NCBI GenBank assembly: GCA_949287065.1
Contig: CASEEV010000038.1
Location: forward strand, 1-33,484
Length of the DNA stretch: 33,484 bases
Source of the DNA: an uncultured Collinsella sp.
GTDB lineage: Bacteria > Actinomycetota > Coriobacteriia > Coriobacteriales > Coriobacteriaceae
Direction of reading: 5' to 3'
Both the position numbers and the translations under genes were made by a program. The notes under the pieces are model-generated. The model did no database searches. It was not told where the DNA came from and saw only the letters and a list, made by a program, of their open reading frames with translations. Shown here one piece after another: positions 27,176 through 33,484 of the stretch. Every line of letters begins with the position of its first letter. The stretch's first letter is position 1.

Positions 27176-28471
27176 ATGCGCCCGGTACCCGCCTACCTGC
27201 ACGCCAAGCTCGAAGAACAGTACGGTCCCAGCCTGGCCGCGCGCATCGAGGCCGGCTTTAAGCACGAGCGCGCCACCACGCTGCGCGTCAACACCCTCAA
27301 GGCCAGCCGCGACCAGGTGCAAGAGCAGCTCGCCGAAGCGGGACTGCGCACGCAGACGGTCGCCTGGTACGCCGACGCGCTCGTAGTTGCAGGCGTAGAC
27401 GAGCAGCGTGCCGAGCGGTGGCTTGCCGCGCACGCCGATGGTGCCGGGGCGGCCGCCGCTGGCCCGCGCGGCGCAGAGAAGAAGGGCGACCGCGCCCATA
27501 CCGGCAGCGCCGACCCCGCCGCAAGCGCGCCCGACCCCGTCGAGGCGCACGTAGGGCGCACGGCACGACTCACGCCCCTCGGTGTGCTCCGTGCGCACCC
27601 GCTCTACACAGACGGCGCCCTCTACCTGCAGAGCCTCTCTGCCATGGTGCCGGCGCTGCTCGTGGCGCCGCGCGCCGGCCAATCGGTGCTCGACATGTGC
27701 GCCGCCCCGGGCGGCAAAACCTGCCAGCTGGCTGCGCTCTCAAACAACCAGGCACTCATCACCGCCTGCGAGAAGAACCCCCTGCGCGCCGAGCGCCTGC
27801 GCTACAACCTCGCAGCGCAGGATGCCCGCGTCAACGTCATGGTCGAGGACGCCCGCCGGCTCGACCCCTATTTCAGCTTCGACGCCGCGCTGCTCGACGC
27901 GCCCTGCTCGGGCAGCGGTACCGTTCAGCTCATGGACGCCCGGCAGGCCAAGCGCCAGCGCTTTGAGGCCGACCTTCTCGCACGCACTGTGCGCACGCAA
28001 CAGGCGCTCTTGGCCCGCGCACTCGAGCTCGTGCCGGCGGGCGGCGTGGTAACGTACTCCACCTGCTCGATCTTGGCCGACGAGAACGAGGAGGTCGTGC
28101 GCGCGGCGCTTGAGCAGCGTCTGGCAGCAGGCGGCACCGAGGGCGAGAAGCGCGGCGGCGGGCGCGATGGGCGGCACAGTCGCAAGCGCGGACGCGGAGG
28201 GCGCCAGCGCCGCGGCAGCAACCGCAGCGGCAGCCAGGGAGCCTTTGCCGACAACGACGTCTGGGGTGCCGCGAGCTTCTCGGGTGGTGCCGCCGGCGGC
28301 GATCAAGGCGCGCGCGGCACGCGGCGCTCCTCCGCTGTGGAGCTCGTGCCCGTTGACCCCGAGCGTTTTAGCGGGATGCCGCTCTTGCCCACAAGCCTCG
28401 AGGGCACCCTCTGCGTGCGCCCCACCGACCTTTACGAGGGCTTCTTCGTAGCCCAGCTCAAGAAGCTGTAG
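27176..28471 (+). CDS. NOL1/NOP2/sun-family RNA (cytosine-5) methyltransferase
   Basis: A 431-residue SAM-dependent rRNA/tRNA m5C methyltransferase of the RsmB/RsmF group. An N-terminal segment (ERATTLRVNTLKASRDQVQE) precedes the Rossmann core: SAM motif 'VLDMCAAPGGKTCQLAAL' (AAPGGK at 176-181), 'DAALLDAPCSGSGTVQL' (C244, release Cys) and 'VVTYSTCSILADENEEVV' (C297, nucleophile). Two inserts are unusual: Ala/Gly-rich at ~85-125 and a basic Arg/Gly/Ser-rich stretch at ~319-385. No NusB domain is present. GAAAGGA precedes ATG 27176; an upstream in-frame start at 27113 would overlap the HAD gene. Target base is unknown. Confidence 0.92.
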   Translation: MRPVPAYLHAKLEEQYGPSLAARIEAGFKHERATTLRVNTLKASRDQVQEQLAEAGLRTQTVAWYADALVVAGVDEQRAERWLAAHADGAGAAAAGPRGAEKKGDRAHTGSADPAASAPDPVEAHVGRTARLTPLGVLRAHPLYTDGALYLQSLSAMVPALLVAPRAGQSVLDMCAAPGGKTCQLAALSNNQALITACEKNPLRAERLRYNLAAQDARVNVMVEDARRLDPYFSFDAALLDAPCSGSGTVQLMDARQAKRQRFEADLLARTVRTQQALLARALELVPAGGVVTYSTCSILADENEEVVRAALEQRLAAGGTEGEKRGGGRDGRHSRKRGRGGRQRRGSNRSGSQGAFADNDVWGAASFSGGAAGGDQGARGTRRSSAVELVPVDPERFSGMPLLPTSLEGTLCVRPTDLYEGFFVAQLKKL

Positions 28472-28601
28472 TAGGACAGACAGGCAGGTACCGCGCCGAC
28501 CGGAGGCAGCGTAGGGCGAGCGGAGGCAGCGCGAGACGGGCGCAGAGCGGGCGAAATCGCCCCGGCACGACCCGGAACAGGCTTTGGGCCCCGACCGCAA
28601 T

Positions 28602-28646
28602 CCCCGCGCCCCGGCCTTCGCGACCCCCGCGCCCTGGCCTTCGCAA
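28602..28646. repeat. Two tandem 22-bp GC-rich repeats
   Basis: Two copies, each beginning CCCCGCGCCC and ending GGCCTTCGC plus two bases, lie at 28602-28623 and 28625-28646 with two differences. They sit in the otherwise featureless gap between the methyltransferase and the convergent lipoprotein gene. Confidence 0.6.
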
Positions 28647-28660
28647 GCAGCCCCAAACAC

Positions 28661-28699
28661 AAAAACGCCGCCGACAGGAGTCCTTCTCCGCCGGCGGCG
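28661..28699 (-). terminator. Rho-independent terminator of the first lipoprotein gene
   Basis: On the minus strand CGCCGCCG and CGGCGGCG (plus-strand 28692-28699 and 28666-28673) form an 8-bp stem followed by TTTTTGTGTTT. It is 42 bp past the lipoprotein stop at 28741. Confidence 0.85.
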
Positions 28700-28740
28700 C
28701 CGCTCGTCTCTAGCGCGTCACATCGTGCGAGCGCCAACTC

Positions 28741-29313
28741 TTATCCAAACATCGCCTCGCTCAGCTGATCGTCAAAGAAATCCTCGTCGATCACCCACGT
28801 GTCGCCATCCTTGCTGCACTCGATCTCAACGTCGGTGTCGCCGGTCGGAGCGTCTTCGATAAGGCCCATCACCAGGTCGACGCCCTCCTTCTGGAGCTCC
28901 TCTTCGGACATAGACATCAGGTCGGGGTTAGAGAGGACCTCGGCAAAGGCCGCCTGAACGTCCTCATCGCTCACCGAGCTCAGCTGCTTGGACGTTAGCG
29001 TCACGTCCACCGTCGCCGTGTCGTCGTCAACGGTAGTCCCGTTGATTTCGTAGTCGAACCCGTCGAGAAGCGTGTCGAGAACCTCCTCGGGGTCAACGCC
29101 CAGCGCGATCAGGTCGGCTGCCGACTCCTGAGACTCGGCGTCCGCCAAGAACTTCTCCCACGCCTCGCCCTCGCGGTTCTTAAAGGTGTCCAGCGTCTCG
29201 GTCACCGCGGCCGTCGCAGCCTCCTCGGGCGAAGGCCCGCCGCACGCAGTCAGCGCCACGGCGCAGGCAACCGTAAGCAGCGCCGCCGGAATGGTCTTGA
29301 ACATCCGCTTCAT
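28741..29313 (-). CDS. Small predicted lipoprotein, paralogue 1
   Basis: A 190-residue secreted lipoprotein of unknown function. The N-terminus MKRMFKTIPAALLTVACAVA is a signal peptide ending in the lipobox L-T-A-C with Cys24 as the lipidated residue. The mature part is strongly acidic, helical at first (PEEAATAAVTETLDTFKNRE, GEAWEKFLADAESQ), then strand-like (YEINGTTVDDDTATVDVTLT) and ends WVIDEDFFDDQLSEAMFG. The next gene on the strand encodes a protein with the same layout (E-GEAW--F, FDYEI, TATV-V, a terminal W), so the pair arose by duplication. AAGGGGAAG lies upstream of ATG 29313. Partners and ligand are unknown. Confidence 0.85.
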   Translation of the reverse strand: MKRMFKTIPAALLTVACAVALTACGGPSPEEAATAAVTETLDTFKNREGEAWEKFLADAESQESAADLIALGVDPEEVLDTLLDGFDYEINGTTVDDDTATVDVTLTSKQLSSVSDEDVQAAFAEVLSNPDLMSMSEEELQKEGVDLVMGLIEDAPTGDTDVEIECSKDGDTWVIDEDFFDDQLSEAMFG

Positions 29314-29455
29314 GTGCTTCCCCTTCTCTCAGCGGGCTTGCCCAAGCTGGATCATGCCCGCAATTACTACAGTCTCTGCGTGCCGCACGCCTTGATGCAG
29401 TCGCCTCACGCTCGGACAGTCTCGCCGCGCCCGCCAGCCAAAGCGTCCCTCAGCA

Positions 29456-29490
29456 CCGCGGGGCGCGTCCTTCTCGCGTCCGCCCCGCGG
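29456..29490 (-). terminator. Hairpin downstream of the second lipoprotein gene
   Basis: CCGCGGGGCG and CGCCCCGCGG form a perfect 10-bp stem with a 15-nt loop, 12 bp past the stop of the gene ending at 29503. There is no T-run; it may stabilise the transcript end or act as a weak terminator between the two lipoprotein genes. The rest of 29314-29502 shows nothing more. Confidence 0.45.
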
Positions 29491-29502
29491 CGCCCCAAGT
29501 CC

Positions 29503-30084
29503 TTACCAGAGCGCGTAATGCAGGTTGAACTCCGTCATGCTCAGCTCGCTGAAGCTCCAATCGCCGTCAGCGTCCTGGTAGTAGTCAAAGTCGTACTCGT
29601 TCGTCTCAACGGGCGCATCGTCAAGAATGTCGAGCAGCATCTCGCCCGACTTTTGGTAGACGGCGTCCTCGGTAAGCGTGGTGGGGTCCTGCGCCGACGC
29701 CCACTCGTTCAGCTGGTTCTGCAGCTCCAGGCTCGTGCCCGCCACCTTTTTCTGGTCGCACGAGACCGTTACCGTAGCCTTGCCGTTGTCCTCGTCAACG
29801 TCAATGTCCTCGATCTCGTAGTCAAAGTCGCCCATCACCGCCTCCGAGAACTCCTCGGGCGTGATCCCCAGCTTCTCGTAGTCCTCCGCCGAAGCGCCCT
29901 CCGAAGCGCCCTCAACAAAGTTGTCCCACGCCTCGCCCTCGTGGTTCTCGATCGAGTCGAAGGTCTCCTCAACGTCGTTGCGGATCATGTCCTCGACCGT
30001 CGGGCCGCTGTTGCAGCCGGTGAGCGTTACCGCAAACGTTGCCGCCAGAGCCATCGTAGCCAGAGTCCTGAACATCTTCATCAT
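29503..30084 (-). CDS. Small predicted lipoprotein, paralogue 2
   Basis: A 193-residue secreted lipoprotein of unknown function. The signal peptide is MMKMFRTLATMALAATFAVT, with lipobox L-T-G-C and Cys24. The mature protein starts with an acidic helical part (PTVEDMIRNDVEETFDSIEN, HEGEAWDNFVEGAS) and continues 'FDYEIEDIDVDEDNGKATVT' and a C-terminal 'DADGDWSFSELSMTEF'. It shares the layout and several short motifs with the neighbouring lipoprotein, but the sequences have diverged. A strong AAGGAGG site is 8 nt before ATG 30084. Confidence 0.85.
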   Translation of the reverse strand: MMKMFRTLATMALAATFAVTLTGCNSGPTVEDMIRNDVEETFDSIENHEGEAWDNFVEGASEGASAEDYEKLGITPEEFSEAVMGDFDYEIEDIDVDEDNGKATVTVSCDQKKVAGTSLELQNQLNEWASAQDPTTLTEDAVYQKSGEMLLDILDDAPVETNEYDFDYYQDADGDWSFSELSMTEFNLHYALW

Positions 30085-30159
30085 CTTGAGTTCCTCCTTG
30101 CGTTGCCGTATGCGCCGTGCGCCTTTCGTTGGCTACAAGATACCGGCACCCGCGTCGGC

Positions 30160-30173
30160 GCATTGCGCAATGC
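30160..30173. promoter_or_regulatory. 14-bp perfect palindrome upstream of the second lipoprotein gene
   Basis: GCATTGCGCAATGC is a perfect palindrome 76 bp upstream of the lipoprotein start. It could be an operator or a small hairpin; no promoter boxes can be placed with confidence. Confidence 0.3.
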
Positions 30174-30248
30174 AACCTGAGCGTAGCAGATACGCTTCAG
30201 CAAGTTTTAAGCCTTTCGGCGAGCGGGGCAGGGCGGGATGGGGCGGAC

Positions 30249-30940
30249 CCCAAGCGCAGCCCGCATAGCGGCGCGGCTTGGGACAAGTGCCCGCACCCGA
30301 CAACGGCGCTTCTCGCAGGCACGGCAGGCCCGCTTCTCCCAAGGCGGAGCAATGGTCGGATTCGAGCGCACAACGCCCCGCGTTGGGAGAAACACCCGCA
30401 TGCAGCGGGCCCGCCCCTCCCAAGGCGGGACGATGGTCCGCCGCAAGCTGCGCAACGTCCTTGCTCGGGAGAACCACCGGCCCCTGTCGGGGCCTATCTC
30501 TCCCAAGGAGGGACGATGGTCGAGCGCGAGCGCGCAACGTCTCGGCTTGGGAGAAACTCCAGCCTTTCAGACAGAAATTTGGGTGATCGCGGCGCAACGT
30601 CCTTGCTTGGGAGAGATCGGGCCGCGCAAGATCCCGCCTTGGGAGAATCGGCGAGAAGGACCGGCGCTCCTACCTGCAGAAACGCCGCGGCCCTTTCCAG
30701 CCCGAACCAGCCAATCTCTCCCAAGCCGAGACGTTGTGCAGAAATGCGGCCAATTCCCCGCTCCAACAGCAGGAGGTCTCCCAAGGCGGGACGATGTTCA
30801 ACCACAGACCGCGCAACATCCTTGCTTAGGAGAAATCGTGCTGTACAAGATCCCGAGTGGGAGTCAGCGCGAAGAAGAGCCAGCGGACACGGCGTAGATC
30901 CACCGCTTCCATACGATTCAACCTCCCTGCTTGGGAGGGG
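30249..30940. repeat. Array of 58-nt imperfect palindromic (REP-like) repeats
   Basis: Full units lie at 30334-30391, 30415-30473, 30498-30555 and 30777-30834. Each begins TCTCCCAAGGCGGGACGATG or close to it and ends in the near-complement ACGTCCTTGCTTGGGAGAA. Half units or degenerate copies occur at 30249-30282, 30596-30647, 30716-30773 and about 30922-30940. Spacing between full units in the first block is 81-83 bp. Neither strand has a reading frame that I would call a gene. Confidence 0.8.
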
Positions 30941-31212
30941 GTTTGCATTTAGACGTGGAAGACGAGCCCGAGGGATGTGGCGAACCACAAGCAGGTGGTG
31001 AGACAGATAACTGAAGAAGAACGTGAGGCAGAAAGCCGGGGCAGGGTGGCGAATCAGGAGCCAAGAGACAGAAACAGGGGGCAGCGTCAAGAAGATGAGA
31101 CAGACGAGCCGAACGCCGTCACAGCGCAGAACGGAAGTGGGGACAACAAACTGAACGAGAAACGTAGAACGGAAGGCGAAGCGCGACAGGAAACCAGGAC
31201 AAGAAGACGAAA
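30941..31212. other. Purine-rich non-coding stretch
   Basis: The plus strand is visibly rich in A and G through this interval (for example GAAGAAGAACGTGAGGCAGA), unlike flanking DNA. A 95-codon plus-strand frame from 30977 runs into the sortase terminator hairpin, has no ribosome site and gives a highly charged product with no features, so I do not call it. It may be decayed or leader/trailer sequence of the sortase gene. Confidence 0.4.
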
Positions 31213-31249
31213 CCCCTGCTGCCGGACCTATTTGGGCCGGCAGCAGGGG
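31213..31249 (-). terminator. Terminator of the sortase gene
   Basis: CCCCTGCTGCCGG and CCGGCAGCAGGGG form a perfect 13-bp stem with an 11-nt loop, 7 bp past the sortase stop. On the minus strand it is followed by TTTCGTCTTCTTG, a broken T-rich tract. Confidence 0.8.
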
Positions 31250-31256
31250 CTGAGCG

Positions 31257-32825
31257 TTACTTGAAGTGATGGCCGCGCGGGTTGGACGAGTCTTGGTTGG
31301 AGCGCTTACCGTGATTGCCGGTCGCGGGCTGAGAAGAACCCGCCGACGCACCGGCAGAACCGTTCGCCGACTTGAAGCGCTTGCCAGCGGGTCTACCAGG
31401 GGTCGCAGCGGCGCCGGCAACATGAACTGCGTGCGGAGCAGAAGCGCGAGAAGCACCGCTTGCAGCAGACCCATTCGAAGCAGCCCCGTCGTCTGCGGCA
31501 GCGGCTCCGCTAACCGCGGAGTCGGCAGCGCCGCCGCGCCGGTCGCGCCCGGTCGGAATCGCCGGCGCACCTGCCCTGGCAGCACTGTCGGCAAGTCCGG
31601 CGTCAGCCCCTGCCGAGCGTCCGTAGGGGTTGCCCGGCAGCGGACCGGCAAGCGGCTTGAGGTTTCCCGCAGCGGCCGCGCCGCCCACAGCTCCACCGCG
31701 CAGCGCTGCCTCTTCGGCGGCGCGAGCCTCGGCGCGACGGGCACGCAGCTTGGAGATGCCCGTGTACCCGCCGATCACGATAAACGCCAGCAGCAAACCC
31801 AGCAGCACGCTCGGCAGCAGCGCCTTGTCCGGCGGCTCGGAGTAGCCCGCGGGGAAGTCGGCGTCGCCCTTGTCGAGCCACTCCTCCGGCACCTCGCAGC
31901 GCTCGGCGTGCACCAGCAGTCGGTGCGTGTTCACGCCGTATGGCGTGCACGTCACGAGCGTGCAGAGGTCCCTGCCCTCCTCGATAACGAGCGAGTCGGT
32001 CTCGTCGGGGAGCACCGTCTCGATCGAGGTGACCTCGTAGGCGTGGTCCTCGCCGAGGACGGAGAGCACGAAGTAGTCGCCCTCCTCGAGCCGGTCCAGG
32101 TTGTCGAAGATCTTCATGGAGGGCAGGCCCGTGTGCCCCGAGAGCACGCAGTGCGTCGACTCCCCTCCGATGGGCACGCTCGTGCCCTCCAGGTGCCCCA
32201 CGCCGTGCTCGAGCACGTCGTCGTCGACGGTGTGGTAGACGGGGAGCTGCACGTGGATGGCGGGGATGCTGATGGTGCCCATGACCCCGTCGCCGGCGAG
32301 GTTCATCACGCTGTCGTAGTCCTCGTCGGTGGGCCGCTCCGCGTCCGGGTCGAACGGGTCCGTGACCACCGCCCGCCCGTCGAGCAGCTGCCGGTTGTAC
32401 TCGACCGCGCGCTCGCGCTCCTTCTTGAGGGTGGCCTCGTCGGTTTCGGACGTTTTCTCCGCGGTAGCTCTGACGATGTTCTGCTCACGTGCCTGATTGA
32501 GCGCGTTGCTCACGAACGGGTAAGCTATGAATGCGGCTCCAACGAGCAACGCGAGGACCGCAAAGACAATCTGTCGACTGCCGCGCTTCCTCGCAGACTC
32601 CCTAGAGCCCGGACCGGTGAAAAATGGCTTGGGCGCGGGCGAGAAACCCGATGACTTCCCTGGATCAACATCGGAGCGTACAGAAGAAACATCAAACTCG
32701 TCTCCTCTGGTATACGAATTACCGCGCCGAGACCCTCCCCACGCTATGCGACGAGCGCCACCTAAGAGACCCATATCCTTCCGAGGCTGCCCCGCGGCAC
32801 CTCGGTTTCTATGCTTTGCCGACAT
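31257..32825 (-). CDS. Class C (pilus) sortase with a long C-terminal tail
   Basis: A 522-residue membrane transpeptidase that joins pilin subunits. An N-terminal cytoplasmic stretch (~1-84) precedes a membrane helix at ~85-104 (IVFAVLALLVGAAFIAYPFV). The class C lid motif DPF is at 156-158. The catalytic domain (~175-310) holds His231 (VLSGHTGLPSMKIF), Cys293 in TLVTCTPYG and Arg302 (NTHRLLVHAER). A second membrane helix lies at ~336-354. The remaining ~165 residues are Ala/Gly/Ser-rich and end basic (PRGHHFK); such a tail is unusual. I start at ATG 32825 with a GGGGGG site 8 nt upstream; an in-frame frame opens further upstream to 32984. The neighbouring pilin gene is the expected substrate. 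Confidence 0.92.
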   Translation of the reverse strand: MSAKHRNRGAAGQPRKDMGLLGGARRIAWGGSRRGNSYTRGDEFDVSSVRSDVDPGKSSGFSPAPKPFFTGPGSRESARKRGSRQIVFAVLALLVGAAFIAYPFVSNALNQAREQNIVRATAEKTSETDEATLKKERERAVEYNRQLLDGRAVVTDPFDPDAERPTDEDYDSVMNLAGDGVMGTISIPAIHVQLPVYHTVDDDVLEHGVGHLEGTSVPIGGESTHCVLSGHTGLPSMKIFDNLDRLEEGDYFVLSVLGEDHAYEVTSIETVLPDETDSLVIEEGRDLCTLVTCTPYGVNTHRLLVHAERCEVPEEWLDKGDADFPAGYSEPPDKALLPSVLLGLLLAFIVIGGYTGISKLRARRAEARAAEEAALRGGAVGGAAAAGNLKPLAGPLPGNPYGRSAGADAGLADSAARAGAPAIPTGRDRRGGAADSAVSGAAAADDGAASNGSAASGASRASAPHAVHVAGAAATPGRPAGKRFKSANGSAGASAGSSQPATGNHGKRSNQDSSNPRGHHFK

Positions 32826-32951
32826 ACTTAGAACCCCCCAAAAAAAGATCATGCCCTGAGAAACAGGCTGCGTGCGCGCAGCGAATGCACGATGCCCGCG
32901 CACAGCATCTTTCTCGTTGCAGAGAAGGGCGAGCTGGCGCCCGAGATGGAA

Positions 32952-32981
32952 ACAGCCCGGCCCCAAAAGGGACCGGGCTGT
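32952..32981 (-). terminator. Hairpin between pilin and sortase genes (terminator or attenuator)
   Basis: ACAGCCCGG and CCGGGCTGT form a 9-bp stem extended by CCC/GGG pairing, 29 bp past the pilin stop, followed on the minus strand by TTTCC. Partial read-through would give more pilin than sortase message. Confidence 0.6.
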
Positions 32982-33010
32982 CAAAGCATCAGGGCTAGAA
33001 CCTCATGACG

Positions 33011-33484
33011 TTAGTTCTGCTTGCGAGAACGAACGATGAAGGCAGCAGCACCGGCGACGAGCACGACGCCCGCAGCGGTCAGCGCCACAGTGCCTGCACC
33101 GCCGGTGACGGGCAGATCAACGCCCTCGCCGTCCTCGGAGTGCGTGTTCTCAACGTCGAGAACGAGGGTCTGATTAGCCACAAGCTCGTTATCTTCCTCG
33201 CTAGCATTCGCGCCGATGATCGCGACGAGACCGCCATTGTCGGGGAGCATGTACTCGGCCGGAGCCTTGGTCTCGACGACGTAGTACGTCTCGTCCGGGT
33301 CGAGGAAGTACGCGCCGTTGGCGTTGACGTTCAGCCCATCAGAACCGGTCTGAGCAAGAGTGGTAAGAACAAGCTCGGTACCCTCGCCAACCAGCACAGG
33401 GTCGCCGAAGGTCGGGGCAGCGTCTCCAACCTGACTCATCGTGCGGTAGATCTTGAACTCAGCACCGGCGAGCTGCGGATTACC
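33011..33484 (-). CDS. LPXTG-anchored pilin, SpaA-like; C-terminal part, 5' end outside the window
   Basis: The visible 157 codons are the C-terminus of a surface pilin. The frame enters with NPQLAGAEFKIYRT, the start of a Cna-B/SpaA-type prealbumin domain. It contains the E-box YYVVETKAPAEY, whose Glu helps form the Lys-Asn isopeptide bond, and ends with the sorting signal LPVTG, a hydrophobic helix (TVALTAAGVVLVAGAAAFIV) and the basic tail RSRKQN. The ATG at 33439 is internal, since in-frame codons with good domain similarity continue to the window edge. It would be polymerised and anchored by the class C sortase downstream. A lysine pilin motif, if any, lies outside the window. Confidence 0.92.
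   Translation of the reverse strand, partial: GNPQLAGAEFKIYRTMSQVGDAAPTFGDPVLVGEGTELVLTTLAQTGSDGLNVNANGAYFLDPDETYYVVETKAPAEYMLPDNGGLVAIIGANASEEDNELVANQTLVLDVENTHSEDGEGVDLPVTGGAGTVALTAAGVVLVAGAAAFIVRSRKQN

Noticed and set aside
30977-31264. Plus-strand ORF of 95 highly charged residues
   Set aside because: It starts with GTG without a ribosome site, crosses the sortase terminator stem and reflects purine-rich sequence rather than a protein family.
30494-31744. 416-codon minus-strand open frame overlapping the sortase 3' end and the palindromic repeats
   Set aside because: It runs through the terminator, the repeat array and the sortase in a wrong frame and has no recognisable domain or start signal.

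Overview
The window looks like chromosomal DNA from a high-GC gut actinobacterium of the class Coriobacteriia, most probably Collinsella or a close relative. The reasons are a dnaK-grpE-dnaJ-hspR heat-shock operon, a nadA-nadB-nadC-niaR operon, a nickel/[NiFe]-hydrogenase maturation cluster, a class C sortase with an LPXTG-type pilin, GC-rich Ala/Asp/Glu-heavy proteins and several families of intergenic repeats. The genus is an inference from gene content; no rRNA is present.

Layout. Positions 1-3407 hold small metabolic and regulatory genes: a monooxygenase fragment, a sugar O-acetyltransferase divergent from a TetR regulator, a metallo-beta-lactamase-fold protein and a histidine phosphatase. 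Positions 3486-7949 are a beta-glucoside uptake module: a MurR/RpiR regulator, a PTS EIIBCA permease and a 6-phospho-beta-glucosidase, with a probable regulator operator in the permease leader and a terminator at the end. Positions 8020-9030 are mostly non-coding and carry two opposed arrays of a 30-bp repeat plus a 36-bp perfect palindrome. Positions 9034-13309 (minus) are hspR, dnaJ, grpE and dnaK, divergent from a 2[4Fe-4S] ferredoxin gene.

Positions 13967-18550 (minus) encode de novo NAD synthesis (nadA, nadB, nadC) plus the niacin-responsive repressor niaR. A perfect inverted repeat overlaps the nadA -35 box and is the likely NiaR site. NadB has lost its usual C-terminal domain and carries a very long acidic tail instead. 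Next come a probable degenerate uracil-DNA-glycosylase-fold protein (minus) and thioredoxin (plus). Positions 20041-25985 (plus) are a nickel/hydrogenase maturation run: an unrecognised His-rich 82-residue protein, nikR, hypF, hypC, hypD and hypE. hypA, hypB and hydrogenase structural genes are not in the window.

Positions 25986-26466 hold two tandem structured elements with a shared core but unrelated, self-complementary arms; this is the most interesting non-coding signal here. They are followed by a HAD phosphatase and an RNA m5C methyltransferase gene. Positions 28741-30084 (minus) are two paralogous lipoproteins. Positions 30249-30950 are an array of 58-nt palindromic repeats, then a purine-rich non-coding stretch. 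The window ends with a class C sortase and the C-terminal part of an LPXTG-anchored pilin (minus), the edge of a pilus locus that continues beyond the window.
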